Below are positions 11,605-21,239 of a stretch of DNA of 64,000 bases, piece after piece. The position numbers were made by a program, and so were the translations under genes. Each line of letters opens with the position of its first letter. Position 1 is the first letter of the stretch. The notes below the pieces were generated by a model. The model saw only the letters and a program-made list of their open reading frames with translations. It did not search any database and was not told the DNA's origin. Location of the stretch: contig NZ_JADQDO010000008.1 in NCBI RefSeq assembly GCF_015694465.1, positions 124,001-188,000 on the forward strand, written 5' to 3'. This stretch comes from Microvirga alba. Lineage in GTDB: Bacteria > Pseudomonadota > Alphaproteobacteria > Rhizobiales > Beijerinckiaceae.

Positions 11605-14600
11605 TTACTCCGCCGGATGGGCGGGAGTGTGCCGCTGAGGCGCGGGGCCGATATCCTCGCCATGGGGCCTGAAGCCCGTCTTGGCCCGCAATTCATCGAG
11701 CAGATCGCTCACGTAGGTCGCGGGCTTCGTGTAGCCGCCGATGAGCAGGTAAATCGAAGGAACCACGAGGACCGTGAGAAGGGTCGAGAGCGTCACTCCG
11801 CCGACGATCACCCAACCGATGGCGCTGCGGGATTCCGCGCCAGCGCCCGTCGACCAAGCCAGCGGAATGGCGCCGCCGATCATCGCAATGGACGTCATGA
11901 GGATCGGCCGCAGGCGCAGCACAGAAGCCTCGATCACCGCTTCGCGCACCCCATAGCCGCGCTCGCGCAGCTGATTAGCGAATTCGACGATCAGGATGCC
12001 GTTCTTTGTCATCAGGCCGATGAGCAGGATCATGCCGATCTGGCTGTAGATGTTGAGCGACTGACCGGTCATGACCAGCGCCGCGAGGCCACCGGTAACG
12101 GCGAGCGGCACGGTGAGCATGATGATGAACGGATTGATCCAGCTCTCGAACTGCGCCGCGAGGACCAGGAACACCACGAGCAACGCCATGCCGAAGGTCA
12201 TGTAGATCGCGCCGGACGCCTCGCGGAAGTCCTTGGACTGGCCCGTGTAGCCGATACGAGCCTCGGCCGGCAGGTTCTCCTGGACGATCTTTTCCAGCAC
12301 GGCGAGACCTTCGCCGATGGACACGTCCGGCCTGAGCGACGACTGGATGGTGATTGAGCGCAGGCGGTCGAAGCGGTTCAGGGTCTGCGGTGCCGCGGAT
12401 TCTGTCAGCGACACGAAGGAGGACAGCGGAACCAGATCACCGGTTCCGGACCGGATGAAGGTGTTGGTCAGGTCGTTTGGCGTGGCGCGATCCTGCGGTC
12501 GACCACGGATGATGACCGGATATTCCTCGCCACGGCTGACGAAGGTGGAGATCTGCGTCTCGCCGAACACCAATTCCAGCGTGCGGCCGATGTCGTCGAT
12601 GGAGATGCCGAGATCGGCGGCGCGGGCGCGATCGATCTTCACGCGGATATCGGGCTGCGATTCCTTGTAGTTGGAATCCATGTTGATGAAGAGGCCTGTT
12701 TCCTGAGCCTTCTGCATCACGATATCGCGCCAGCCGCGCAAAGTGTCGTAGTCCGGCCCGCCGAGCACGAACTGGATCGGCTGCGAGTTGCCACGCTGGC
12801 CGAGCGAGCCCGGATTGGTTGGAAAGGCGCGCGCGCCGGGGAAGTTGGAGACTTTCGAAATGAGCTCTTGGGTCAGGTCTTGCTGCTTCATGCTGCGCTG
12901 TTCCCACGGAACGAGACGCACGATGATGAAGCCCGCATTGACCGGCGAGGGGCGCGCGAATCCAGGTGCCACCTGGCTTGTGATCGAGGCGACGACGCCC
13001 TTTTCCTGATAGGGGACGAGTTGGCGCTCGATTTCCTTGATGCGGTCGCGCGTATAGTCGAGGCTCGCGCCCTCCGGCCCGTTGACCTGGATGACGATCG
13101 CGCCGCGATCTTCCGTCGGCGCGAATTCCTGCGGGAGCGACTTGAACAATCCGTAGGCGGCGAACGATACGGTGACGCCCAGCGCCAGGATCACCAATGG
13201 GGCTTTCAGCGCCCGCGACAGGATGCCCCGATAGATGTTGTTCATGCCGGTGAAGAAGGGCTCTGTCATGGTCTGGATGCGGCCATGGGCCGGCACCATC
13301 AGTTTCGAGCAGAGCATCGGCGTCAGCGTGCGCGCCACGACGCCGGAGAAGAAGATCGCCGCGGCGAGTGTGATCGCGAATTCACGGAACAGCTTGCCCG
13401 TATTTCCGGTCATGAAGGCCAGTGGCACGAACACCGCCATCAGGGTCGCTGTCGTCGCGATAACCGCAAAGCCGATCTCACGCGCGCCGTCGAAGGAGGC
13501 GAGAAGCGGAGGCTGGCCTTCCTCGATGCGGCGGTGGACGTTCTCGATCTCCACGATGGCGTCGTCCACCACGATGCCGATGGCGAGCACGATGGCGAGC
13601 AATGTCAGCACGTTGATGGAGGCGTTGAAATAGCTCATCACCATGAAGGCGGAGACGATCGAGACCGGGATCGCCACCATCGCGACGATGGTCGAGCGCC
13701 AATCGCGCAAGAAAAGCAGGATCACCAGGATCACGAGGATCAGGCCCTCGACGAGGGTATGCAGCACGCCGTTGATGGAGGCGCGAATGAACTGGCTTTC
13801 ATCGTAGGACACTTCCGCCGTCGTGCCGGGGGGCAGGGAGCTTTGCAGCTTGCCCAGTTCGGCGCGCACGTCGTCGGCGACGGAGAGGGTGTTCGCGGTG
13901 GACTGGCGGACCACACCGATGCCGACGGCGGTCCTGCCGGAATCGTAGAACTCGAAGCGGGTGTCTTCCGGGCCAACCTCGACCTTGGCGACCTCGCCGA
14001 GACGCACGAGATAGCCGTTCTTGTTCGAGATGATCACCTGCTCGAATTCGCGCGGGCTGGCGAGGCGCGAATCCGTCTTCACGGTAAATTCGCGCTGGGA
14101 GGATTCGATACGGCCGCCGGGCAGCTCCACGTTCTGCTTCTTGATCGCGCTCTCGATGTCCTGGACCGTCAGGTTGCGCGCGGCGAGCGCAGCGCGGTCG
14201 ACCCACAGGCGCATGGCGTAGCGGCGTTCACCGGCCAGATACACGTTGGCGACGCCAGGAAGCGTCGAGAGGCGGTCCACATAGACCCGTTTCAGGAAGT
14301 CGCTGAGTTCGAGCGCATCGAGGCTCTTTGAGGTCACGCTGACCCAGAGAATGGCCGATGCGTTGTCGTCGACCTTGCGAATGACCGGCTGATCGACGCC
14401 GACCGGCAGGCGTCCGACGATGCGGAACACCGCGTCGCGCACGTCCGAGGTCGCGGCCTCGGGGGCGCGGTCCACGTTGAATTCGATCGAGACCGAGGAG
14501 CGCTCGTTCTGGCTCTGCGAGTTGATCTGGCGAATGCCTTCGATGCCGGCGACCGCACCTTCGATGACCTCGGTCACCCGGCTCTCGATCACCTCGTTCG

Positions 14601-14763
14601 ACGCGCCGCGATAGATCGTCGAAATGGATACGACCGGTTTGTCGACGCTCGGATATTCGCGGACCGGCAGATTTGTGAGCGAGGCGATGCCACCCACGAT
14701 TAACAGCAGGCTGACCACGACGGCGAGGACGGGGCGGCGGATGAAGATGTCGGAAACCTGCAT
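11605..14763 (-). CDS. RND-family efflux transporter, inner-membrane permease
   Basis: 1052 residues, normal for an AcrB/MexB-type HAE1 pump. It begins VSDIFIRRPVLA, has twelve predicted spans with two large periplasmic loops, and carries the proton-relay pair in GIVVDDAIVEIENV. It would export drugs or lipophilic compounds with the adaptor encoded immediately upstream (63-base gap holding a short palindrome). No outer-membrane channel gene is adjacent, so a TolC-like protein encoded elsewhere is expected. Confidence 0.95.
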   Translation of the reverse strand: MQVSDIFIRRPVLAVVVSLLLIVGGIASLTNLPVREYPSVDKPVVSISTIYRGASNEVIESRVTEVIEGAVAGIEGIRQINSQSQNERSSVSIEFNVDRAPEAATSDVRDAVFRIVGRLPVGVDQPVIRKVDDNASAILWVSVTSKSLDALELSDFLKRVYVDRLSTLPGVANVYLAGERRYAMRLWVDRAALAARNLTVQDIESAIKKQNVELPGGRIESSQREFTVKTDSRLASPREFEQVIISNKNGYLVRLGEVAKVEVGPEDTRFEFYDSGRTAVGIGVVRQSTANTLSVADDVRAELGKLQSSLPPGTTAEVSYDESQFIRASINGVLHTLVEGLILVILVILLFLRDWRSTIVAMVAIPVSIVSAFMVMSYFNASINVLTLLAIVLAIGIVVDDAIVEIENVHRRIEEGQPPLLASFDGAREIGFAVIATTATLMAVFVPLAFMTGNTGKLFREFAITLAAAIFFSGVVARTLTPMLCSKLMVPAHGRIQTMTEPFFTGMNNIYRGILSRALKAPLVILALGVTVSFAAYGLFKSLPQEFAPTEDRGAIVIQVNGPEGASLDYTRDRIKEIERQLVPYQEKGVVASITSQVAPGFARPSPVNAGFIIVRLVPWEQRSMKQQDLTQELISKVSNFPGARAFPTNPGSLGQRGNSQPIQFVLGGPDYDTLRGWRDIVMQKAQETGLFINMDSNYKESQPDIRVKIDRARAADLGISIDDIGRTLELVFGETQISTFVSRGEEYPVIIRGRPQDRATPNDLTNTFIRSGTGDLVPLSSFVSLTESAAPQTLNRFDRLRSITIQSSLRPDVSIGEGLAVLEKIVQENLPAEARIGYTGQSKDFREASGAIYMTFGMALLVVFLVLAAQFESWINPFIIMLTVPLAVTGGLAALVMTGQSLNIYSQIGMILLIGLMTKNGILIVEFANQLRERGYGVREAVIEASVLRLRPILMTSIAMIGGAIPLAWSTGAGAESRSAIGWVIVGGVTLSTLLTVLVVPSIYLLIGGYTKPATYVSDLLDELRAKTGFRPHGEDIGPAPQRHTPAHPAE

Positions 14764-14799
14764 GGCGATTCAGCTCACGAGCCGGTTGGAAACGAATGT

Positions 14800-14821
14800 C
14801 TCTCCCGCCGGAGCGGGAGAG
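14800..14821. repeat. Short CTCTCCC palindrome between the two RND genes
   Basis: A 9-base perfect inverted repeat CTCTCCCGC / GCGGGAGAG with a 4-base loop. It belongs to the same sequence style as the elements at 17519 and 17624 and could modulate the ratio of adaptor to pump. Confidence 0.6.
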
Positions 14822-14826
14822 GGGGG

Positions 14827-16101
14827 TCAATTGCGCTCGGCCGCAGCCGCGCTGCCAATGGCCTGCGGCAGGTTCACGGAGCTGCGCGACGGCTGTTCCT
14901 TCGTCGCGGCCGGAGCCGCCGGCTTTTGACCTGGAGCGCCGGAGCCGAGGGGGCGGGCGATGACCTCGCCGCCCGGGCGCACGCGCTGGACACCGAGGAC
15001 CACGATGGTTTCGCCGACTTTCAACCCGTCAACCACTTCGACCTTGCCACCCTGGCGCTGGCCGATCGTGATGACGCGGCGCTCGACCTTGTTGTCCTTC
15101 ACCGGATAGACGATCTGGCGCAGGCCCTCGCTGACGATGGCCTCTTCCGGCACGACGATGGCGTCTTCCTTGGTCGTGACTTCGAGCGCCACCGACAGGA
15201 ACATGCCGGGTTTGAGCGCCTCGTCCTGGTTGTCGAAGTCGGCGGTCAAGCGCACCGTGCGGGTCGTCGGGTCAACGCGGGTATCGAGGATCGAAACCGT
15301 GCCCTTGAAGATCCGGCCCTGATAGGCGGGCGAGGTCGCGTTGACGGTCTGGCCCGGCTTGAGGCGGCCGAGAAGGTTCTCCGGAACCGCGAAGTCGAGC
15401 CGTACGCGGGAGAGGTCGTCGAGGGAGGTGATGCGGGTTCCCGGCGGAATATAGGCGCCGAGCGATACTGAGCGGGTGCCCACCCGGCCGGCGAAGGGCG
15501 CGCGGATGCTCAGATCCTGCAGCCGCGCCTCGGCACCCTTGCGCTGCGCCTGGGCGGCGGCGATGGAGCTTTCCAGCGATTTGACCTGGGCGGAGAGATC
15601 ATCGACCTGCGCGCCTGTGCCCGCGCCGGTGCGGCTCAGAGCCTGCGCGCGTTCGAGCTTGATGGCGACTTCGTTGCGAACCGACATGGCGCGGTTCGTT
15701 TCCGCGAGCGTCTGCTCGATTTCGGCGCGGCGTTCCGCTGCGTCGAGCTGGACCAGCATGTCGCCGGCCTTGACCTGCTGGCCTTCTTCGAAGCCGATGG
15801 CACCGATAATGCCAGCGACTTTCGCGGTCACGGTGATCGATTCATAGGCACGCACGGTTCCCACGGACTCGCGGGTTTCGACGATCCGCCCGGTCTTGAC
15901 CGTATCGACCTCGACGGTCGCCGGGCCGACTTGGGCGCCGCGTCCTCCGCGCCCTGAGGCGCTTGCCTGGCCGGACGATTTGGCGAAATAGGAGCCGACG
16001 ACCGGCGCATTCGCCAAATAGCCGCCCTGATAGGCATACCAACCGCCAAAACCCGCTGCCCCCAGCACGGCAATGACGGCGAGCTGACCGGACACACGCA
16101 T
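14827..16101 (-). CDS. RND efflux periplasmic adaptor (HlyD/AcrA family)
   Basis: 424 residues. An N-terminal membrane anchor (about 5-25) precedes a lipoyl/barrel-sandwich domain, a coiled-coil hairpin (ETNRAMSVRNEVAIKLERAQ onward), a second barrel half (RIPF-like APFAGRVGTRSVSLGAYI) and a beta-barrel domain (VRLDFAVPENLLGRLKPGQ). It bridges the pump to an outer-membrane channel. First gene of the two-gene unit; no dedicated repressor gene is next to it. Confidence 0.94.
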   Translation of the reverse strand: MRVSGQLAVIAVLGAAGFGGWYAYQGGYLANAPVVGSYFAKSSGQASASGRGGRGAQVGPATVEVDTVKTGRIVETRESVGTVRAYESITVTAKVAGIIGAIGFEEGQQVKAGDMLVQLDAAERRAEIEQTLAETNRAMSVRNEVAIKLERAQALSRTGAGTGAQVDDLSAQVKSLESSIAAAQAQRKGAEARLQDLSIRAPFAGRVGTRSVSLGAYIPPGTRITSLDDLSRVRLDFAVPENLLGRLKPGQTVNATSPAYQGRIFKGTVSILDTRVDPTTRTVRLTADFDNQDEALKPGMFLSVALEVTTKEDAIVVPEEAIVSEGLRQIVYPVKDNKVERRVITIGQRQGGKVEVVDGLKVGETIVVLGVQRVRPGGEVIARPLGSGAPGQKPAAPAATKEQPSRSSVNLPQAIGSAAAAERN

Positions 16102-16204
16102 GCTCGCTCCTTAAGGAAGTCTGATGTCTTTCGATGTCGGAGTTGTCCTAGCACAGGTTATGCCAGACACACTGGGCTATATCGCGGCAAAAGCGATGTT
16201 TTGC

Positions 16205-16220
16205 ATTACGATTTCGTAAT
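16205..16220. promoter_or_regulatory. Candidate operator upstream of the RND unit
   Basis: Perfect inverted repeat ATTACGA-TT-TCGTAAT in the space between the divergent RND adaptor gene and serC. Size and symmetry suit a TetR/AcrR-type dimer. It lies about 105 bases before the adaptor start. No regulator gene is adjacent, so the link is inferred. Confidence 0.45.
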
Positions 16221-16334
16221 CTGAAACACTCTGACCAAACGGAAATTCGCTTGACCGGGAAAGGCCCCTCCGGCATACCAATTCGCGGGACACCTCTCCC
16301 CACCGAGGGGCGCCCATCTGTAAGGATGGATAAC

Positions 16335-17507
16335 ATGACAGATCTGCCCGCCGCGCGTCCGCGCGCGCCTTTCTTTTCGTCCGGCCCGTGCGCGAAGCGC
16401 CCCGGATGGTCCCTGCAAAATCTCAAAACCGACAGCCTCGGCCGCTCACATCGCGCGAAGCTTGGCAAGAGCCGCCTGAAGCTCGCCATCGACATGACGC
16501 GCGAGGTTCTGGATGTTCCGGCTGATTATCGCATCGGCATCGTGCCCGCCTCCGACACCGGCGCGGTCGAGATGGCTTTGTGGTCGCTGCTCGGCGCGCG
16601 GCCCGTGGACATGGTGGCTTGGGAGAGCTTTGGCGAAGGCTGGGTCACCGATGTGGTGAAGCAGCTCAAGCTTCCCGATGCCCGCGTGATCACCGCGCCT
16701 TACGGCGAATTGCCCGACCTGACGCAGATCGACACGAAGACCCGCGACGTGGTCTTCACCTGGAACGGCACCACCTCCGGCGTCCGCGTGCCGAATGCGG
16801 ATTGGATCGCGGCGGATCGCGAAGGTCTCACCATCTGTGACGCCACCTCGGCGGCCTTCGCGCAGAAGCTCGATTTTTCCAAGCTCGATGTGGTCACCTT
16901 CTCCTGGCAGAAGGTTTTGGGCGGCGAAGCGGCCCACGGCATGCTCATCCTCTCGCCGCGTGCGGTTGAGCGGCTCGAGACCTACAAGCCCGCCTGGCCG
17001 CTGCCCAAGATTTTCCGCATGACCAAGGGCGGCAAGCTGATCGAAGGCATCTTCGAGGGCGAGACCATCAACACGCCGTCCATGCTGGCGGTAGAGGATT
17101 ACATCGACGCGCTCGAATGGGCGAAGTCCATCGGCGGCCTGAAAGGGCTCCTCGCGAAGGCGGACGCCAACGCCAAGGTGATCCTCGATTGGGTTGCCAG
17201 GACGCCGTGGATCGCCAATCTCGCGAAGAATCCGAAGAACGCCTCCAACACCAGCGTCTGCCTCGTCGTGTCCGACCCCGACATCGTCGCGAAAGGTCCC
17301 GAGGCTGTGGCGCAAGTCGCCAAGGGCATCACCGCCGCGCTCGACAAAGAGGGCGTCGCCCTCGACATCGGCGCCTATCGCGATGCACCTCCCGGCCTTC
17401 GCATCTGGTGCGGCGCGACGGTGGAAGCCTCCGACCTCGAAGCCCTGACGCCCTGGCTCGATTGGGCCTTCGCGCAGGAAAAGGCGAAGCTCGCGAAAGC
17501 GGCTTGA
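16335..17507 (+). CDS. serC: SerC, phosphoserine aminotransferase
   Basis: 390 residues. Transaminates 3-phosphohydroxypyruvate to phosphoserine in serine synthesis, and may also serve pyridoxine synthesis. The PLP lysine is in [13 protein letters not shown] (Lys193); [13 protein letters not shown] at the start is typical of the alphaproteobacterial type. The ATG at 16335 is chosen over that at 16326 because AAGGA ends 8 bases before it. serA, the preceding step in the pathway, follows after a gap with two palindromic repeats. Confidence 0.95.
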   Translation: MTDLPAARPRAPFFSSGPCAKRPGWSLQNLKTDSLGRSHRAKLGKSRLKLAIDMTREVLDVPADYRIGIVPASDTGAVEMALWSLLGARPVDMVAWESFGEGWVTDVVKQLKLPDARVITAPYGELPDLTQIDTKTRDVVFTWNGTTSGVRVPNADWIAADREGLTICDATSAAFAQKLDFSKLDVVTFSWQKVLGGEAAHGMLILSPRAVERLETYKPAWPLPKIFRMTKGGKLIEGIFEGETINTPSMLAVEDYIDALEWAKSIGGLKGLLAKADANAKVILDWVARTPWIANLAKNPKNASNTSVCLVVSDPDIVAKGPEAVAQVAKGITAALDKEGVALDIGAYRDAPPGLRIWCGATVEASDLEALTPWLDWAFAQEKAKLAKAA

Positions 17508-17518
17508 TGCTCTCGTTA

Positions 17519-17570
17519 CCCCTCCCCATCGCGGGAGAGGGTGGTCGGCGGATGCCGACGGGGAGAGGGG
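17519..17570. repeat. Palindromic intergenic element, copy 1 after serC
   Basis: Outer arms CCCCTCCCC and GGGGAGAGGGG enclose a second GGGAGAGGG block and an inner TCGGC/GCCGA pair. It starts 12 bases after the serC stop. The structure resembles REP/RIME-type elements found between genes in rhizobia. Confidence 0.65.
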
Positions 17571-17623
17571 CCGTTTTCAGAACACGACACCGCCCCTTTC
17601 ATCGCATTCAGCAAATTCCATTC

Positions 17624-17676
17624 CCCTCTCCCGACCTCGCTGCGCGAGGCCACCCTCTCCCGCAGAGGGGAGAGGG
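17624..17676. repeat. Palindromic intergenic element, copy 2 before serA
   Basis: Arms CCCTCTCCC (17624-17632) and GGGAGAGGG (17668-17676) enclose an inner CCTCG/CGAGG hairpin and a further CCCTCTCCC. It ends 17 bases before serA and so lies in the serA leader. Confidence 0.65.
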
Positions 17677-17693
17677 AGATCAAAAGGTGCCCC

Positions 17694-19286
17694 ATGCTTA
17701 AGCCCCGCGTTCTCATTTCGGATGCTCTCTCGCCCGCCGCCGTGCAGATCTTCAAAGATCGCGGCATCGATGTCGATTTCCAGCCGGATCTCGGCAAGGA
17801 CAAGGACAAGCTCGCGGCCGTGATCGGCGAGTATGACGGTCTCGCCATCCGCTCCGCCACCAAGGTCACCGCGAAGATCCTGGAAAAGGCGACCAAGCTG
17901 AAGGTCATCGGCCGCGCCGGCATCGGCGTCGACAATGTCGAGATCCCCGCCGCCACGGCGAAGGGCGTCATCGTCATGAACACGCCGTTCGGCAATTCCA
18001 TCACCACCGCCGAGCACGCCATCGCCATGATGTTCGCGCTCGCGCGTCAGATCCCGCAGGCCGATGCCTCGACGCAGGCCGGCAAGTGGGAGAAGAACCG
18101 GTTCATGGGTGTCGAGCTGACGGCCAAGGTGCTCGGCGTCATCGGCTGCGGCAATATCGGCTCTATCGTTGCCGAGCGCGGCATCGGCCTGCGCATGAAG
18201 GTGATCGCGTACGATCCCTTCCTGTCGCCGGAACGCGCGATTGAGCTCGGCGTCGAGAAGGTCGAGCTCGAAGACCTTCTGCGCCGCGCCGATGTCATCA
18301 CGCTGCACGTCCCCATGACCGAGAAGACGAAGAACATTCTCTCGGCGGAAAATATCGCCAAGACGAAAAAGGGCGTGCGCATCGTCAACTGCGCCCGCGG
18401 CGGTCTCGTCGACGAGGTCGCTTTGCGCGCGGCGCTCGATTCCGGCCATGTGGCGGGTGCTGCCTTCGACGTGTTCACGGAAGAGCCCGCAACCACCAAT
18501 CCGCTCTTCGGCCATCCCAACGTGGTCTGCACCCCGCATCTGGGTGCGGCTACCACCGAGGCGCAGGAGAACGTGGCGCTGCAGGTCGCCGAGCAGATGT
18601 CGGATTACCTGCTGCAGGGCGCGATCCAGAACGCGGTGAACTTCCCGTCGATCTCGGCGGAAGAAGCGCCGCGCTTGAAGCCCTTCGTGGCGCTTGCCGA
18701 AAAGCTAGGCTCGTTCCTCGGCCAGCTCACGGAAGCACCGATCAAGGGCATCCGCATCGAGTACGAAGGCGATGTGGCGGAGATGAACACCCGCGCGCTC
18801 ACCTCCGCTGCCGTCACCGGCGTGCTGCGCCCCTTCCTGCAGGATATCAACATGGTGTCCGCGCCGATCGTCGCGCGTGAACGCGGCATCACGGTGGAAG
18901 AGGTCAAGCGCGACAGCGCAGCGCGGGACTACGAGAGCTTCGTGCGCATCATCGTCGAGGCTGAGGACATGTCACGCCATGCCGGCGGCACTGTGTTCCA
19001 GGACGGCAAGCCGCGTGTCACGGAAATCCGCGACATCATGGTCGATGCGGAATTCGCTCCGCACATGATCTATGTGCGCAATGCCGACAAGCCGGGGTTC
19101 ATCGGCAGCTTCGGTACATTGCTCGGTGAAGCGGGCGTCAACGTCGCCACCTTCGCACTCGGCCGCGACAAGCAGGGCGGCGATGCGATCTGCTTCGTTT
19201 CCGTCGATCAGCCGGTGACGGAAGAGCTGTTGCGCAAGATCGAAGACATCCCGCAGGTGAAGCGCGCCCGCTCTGTGCGGTTCTGA
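17694..19286 (+). CDS. serA: SerA, D-3-phosphoglycerate dehydrogenase
   Basis: 530 residues, the long form. Oxidises 3-phosphoglycerate with NAD+, the first step of serine synthesis. NAD-binding motif IGCGNIGS (about 148-155), catalytic region with [10 protein letters not shown] and [13 protein letters not shown] (His282), then an intervening domain and a C-terminal ACT domain (about 458-530) that usually binds serine for feedback control. The ATG at 17694 gives the usual [10 protein letters not shown] start; the open frame upstream runs through the repeat element and is not coding. Confidence 0.97.
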   Translation: MLKPRVLISDALSPAAVQIFKDRGIDVDFQPDLGKDKDKLAAVIGEYDGLAIRSATKVTAKILEKATKLKVIGRAGIGVDNVEIPAATAKGVIVMNTPFGNSITTAEHAIAMMFALARQIPQADASTQAGKWEKNRFMGVELTAKVLGVIGCGNIGSIVAERGIGLRMKVIAYDPFLSPERAIELGVEKVELEDLLRRADVITLHVPMTEKTKNILSAENIAKTKKGVRIVNCARGGLVDEVALRAALDSGHVAGAAFDVFTEEPATTNPLFGHPNVVCTPHLGAATTEAQENVALQVAEQMSDYLLQGAIQNAVNFPSISAEEAPRLKPFVALAEKLGSFLGQLTEAPIKGIRIEYEGDVAEMNTRALTSAAVTGVLRPFLQDINMVSAPIVARERGITVEEVKRDSAARDYESFVRIIVEAEDMSRHAGGTVFQDGKPRVTEIRDIMVDAEFAPHMIYVRNADKPGFIGSFGTLLGEAGVNVATFALGRDKQGGDAICFVSVDQPVTEELLRKIEDIPQVKRARSVRF

Positions 19287-19287
19287 C

Positions 19288-20157
19288 GTGAACGCCCTGT
19301 CACAGCGGTTTGTGCTGACGCTCGCCTGCGCCAATGGCCCAGGCATCGTCGCCGCCGTGGCGGGGCATCTTTCCGAAGCGGGCTTCAACATCCTCGATGC
19401 CCAGCAATATGACGACACGGAGACGGACCGCTTCTTCATGCGGGTCGTCTTCGATCCCGTTTCCGGTTTAGGCAATATCGAAGGGATGCGGGCGGGTTTC
19501 GCGCCTCTGGCCGCGCGTTTCGGCATGACCTGGGCGCTGCGGGAGCCCAATGCACGGCGGCGCGTCCTGCTCATGGTTTCGAAATTCGACCATTGCCTGG
19601 CGGATCTGCTCTATCGCTGGCGCATCGATGAGTTGCTCTTCGAGCCGGTCGGCGTCATCGCCAATCATCCGATGGAGACCTATAGCCACGTCGATCTGCG
19701 CGGCATTCCCTTTCACCATCTGCCTGTCACGCGAAACACCAAGCTCGAACAGGAAACGAAGGTGTGGGAGATCATCCGAGAGTCGAAGGCGGATCTCGTG
19801 GTGCTCGCCCGTTACATGCAGGTGCTCTCGGATGGGCTGGCGGCGAAGCTCGCGGGACGTTGCATCAACATCCACCACTCCTTCCTGCCGAGCTTCAAGG
19901 GCGCGAAGCCCTACCACCAGGCGCATACGCGCGGCGTGAAGCTGATCGGCGCAACCGCGCACTACGTGACGTCCGATCTCGATGAGGGGCCGATCATCGC
20001 CCAGGACGTGGAACCGATCACCCATCGCGACACGCCCGACGATCTCGTCCGCAAGGGCCGCGACATCGAACGCCGGGTTCTCGCCCGCGCCGTGCGACAC
20101 CACCTTGAAGACCGCATTCTGCTGAACGGGCGAAAGACCGTGGTGTTTGCGGATTAG
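19288..20157 (+). CDS. purU: PurU, formyltetrahydrofolate deformylase
   Basis: 289 residues. N-terminal ACT domain (about 5-85), then a formyltransferase-type hydrolase domain with [20 protein letters not shown] and [13 protein letters not shown], which hold the Asn, His and Asp of the active site. It hydrolyses 10-formyl-THF to formate and THF, balancing one-carbon units made from serine. It starts with GTG one base after the serA stop, so it is coupled to serA. Confidence 0.95.
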   Translation: MNALSQRFVLTLACANGPGIVAAVAGHLSEAGFNILDAQQYDDTETDRFFMRVVFDPVSGLGNIEGMRAGFAPLAARFGMTWALREPNARRRVLLMVSKFDHCLADLLYRWRIDELLFEPVGVIANHPMETYSHVDLRGIPFHHLPVTRNTKLEQETKVWEIIRESKADLVVLARYMQVLSDGLAAKLAGRCINIHHSFLPSFKGAKPYHQAHTRGVKLIGATAHYVTSDLDEGPIIAQDVEPITHRDTPDDLVRKGRDIERRVLARAVRHHLEDRILLNGRKTVVFAD

Positions 20158-20203
20158 AGCATGATCAGAACAAGTGGAAACCGGTTGTTCGCCCAGATCA
20201 TGC
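20158..20203. repeat. GATC-ended palindrome of a type common in Rhizobiales
   Basis: Starts GCATGATC and ends GATCATGC, with AAGTGGAAACCGGTT in the middle. The pattern (GCATGATC, AAGTGG-AACCGG, GATCATGC) is one I recognise as a dispersed intergenic element in many Hyphomicrobiales genomes. It begins directly after the purU stop codon. Confidence 0.65.
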
Positions 20204-20219
20204 GGCAATAAGGAATCTG

Positions 20220-20262
20220 GAGCTTGATCATGTTTCAAATCGACATGATCAAGCTCTAGGTT
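20220..20262. terminator. Terminator-like hairpin between purU and the EamA gene
   Basis: A 14-base perfect stem GAGCTTGATCATGT / ACATGATCAAGCTC (20220-20233 with 20243-20256) and then TAGGTTTTT. It terminates the serA-purU transcript; its right arm touches the stop codon of the convergent EamA gene. Confidence 0.7.
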
Positions 20263-21161
20263 TTTCTCTCGGCGAGCCAGATGCCGCCGAGCACCATCAC
20301 CAGCCCGATGGCGTGATAGGACGCGAAGGGCTCGCCGAGCAGGATGACGGCGAGCAGCGCGCCGAACACCGGCACAAGATTGACGAAAAGCCCCGCTCGC
20401 GCCGGACCGATCAGCTCGACGCCACGGATGAAGAAAATCTGCGCGACAAGTGACGGTAGCACCGCCACATAGAGCAGCACGAGCCAGCCCTTCAGCGTCG
20501 GCCATTGCGCCGCGCCGCTCGCCATTTCCACCGCCAGAAGCGGCAGTGAAGTGAGGAAGGCGACGAAGGCGAGCGCCGTGAAGAACACGAAGCCCGGGAC
20601 GGCGGGTCGCTGACGAAGACCCAGCGTGTATCCGGCATAGAATAGGCAGGCGATCAGCATCAGCACGTCGCCGAAATTCAGCGCCATCGCCCGCAAGACG
20701 GCCATGTCACCGCGCACGGAGACGACGATCACGCCGACCATTGTCACCGCCATGCCGAGAACTTGCAAAGGCCGCACCCGGTTACGGAAGAACAGCACCG
20801 CGCCGATGAGGACGAGAACCGGAATCGCGCCCTGGAAAATCGTCAGGTTCACCGCGCTCGTGTAATGCGCCGCGCCGTAGAACAGGGCGTTGAAGGCCGT
20901 AAACCCGCAGGTGCCCATCGCCACGATGAGCCATCCGTGCCCCTTCAGCTTCGGCCACGCGTCCACGAGCTGGCGACCGACGAGGGGCAGCGTGATCGCG
21001 ACCACGACCACCCAGCGCAGCGCGACGAGGACCATGGGAGAGATCTCGCCCACCGCGAGACGGCCGGCAACCCCGTTGCCACCCCAGAACAGGGTGGTCA
21101 GGACGAGGAGCAGATAAGCGTTCCCGAACAGGATTTTCCGAAATGAATGCAGAATATTCAT
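20256..21161 (-). CDS. EamA/RhaT-family (DMT) transporter
   Basis: 301 residues with ten predicted membrane spans in two EamA repeats; the first opens with LLVLTTLFWGGNGVAGRLAV and the second contains FINLVPVF-like FVNLVPVFGALLAVILLGE. Family members export amino acids or other metabolites; the substrate cannot be read from sequence. The ATG at 21161 is chosen because GAGG lies about 10 bases upstream; an earlier start at 21200 would add 13 polar residues. Confidence 0.9.
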   Translation of the reverse strand: MNILHSFRKILFGNAYLLLVLTTLFWGGNGVAGRLAVGEISPMVLVALRWVVVVAITLPLVGRQLVDAWPKLKGHGWLIVAMGTCGFTAFNALFYGAAHYTSAVNLTIFQGAIPVLVLIGAVLFFRNRVRPLQVLGMAVTMVGVIVVSVRGDMAVLRAMALNFGDVLMLIACLFYAGYTLGLRQRPAVPGFVFFTALAFVAFLTSLPLLAVEMASGAAQWPTLKGWLVLLYVAVLPSLVAQIFFIRGVELIGPARAGLFVNLVPVFGALLAVILLGEPFASYHAIGLVMVLGGIWLAERKT

Positions 21162-21239
21162 AGGGCGCAAGACCTCGGCGCGCTTGCTCCCGCGCACCAT
21201 TCGGGTAAACCGACGCCAGAATGAGGGGCGTCGAAGGTT

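Noticed and set aside
12868-14331. A 487-residue open frame antisense to the RND pump gene.
   Set aside because: It is composed mainly of Asp, His, Arg and Gly and has no domain. Long antisense frames are expected opposite GC-rich genes with strong third-position bias.
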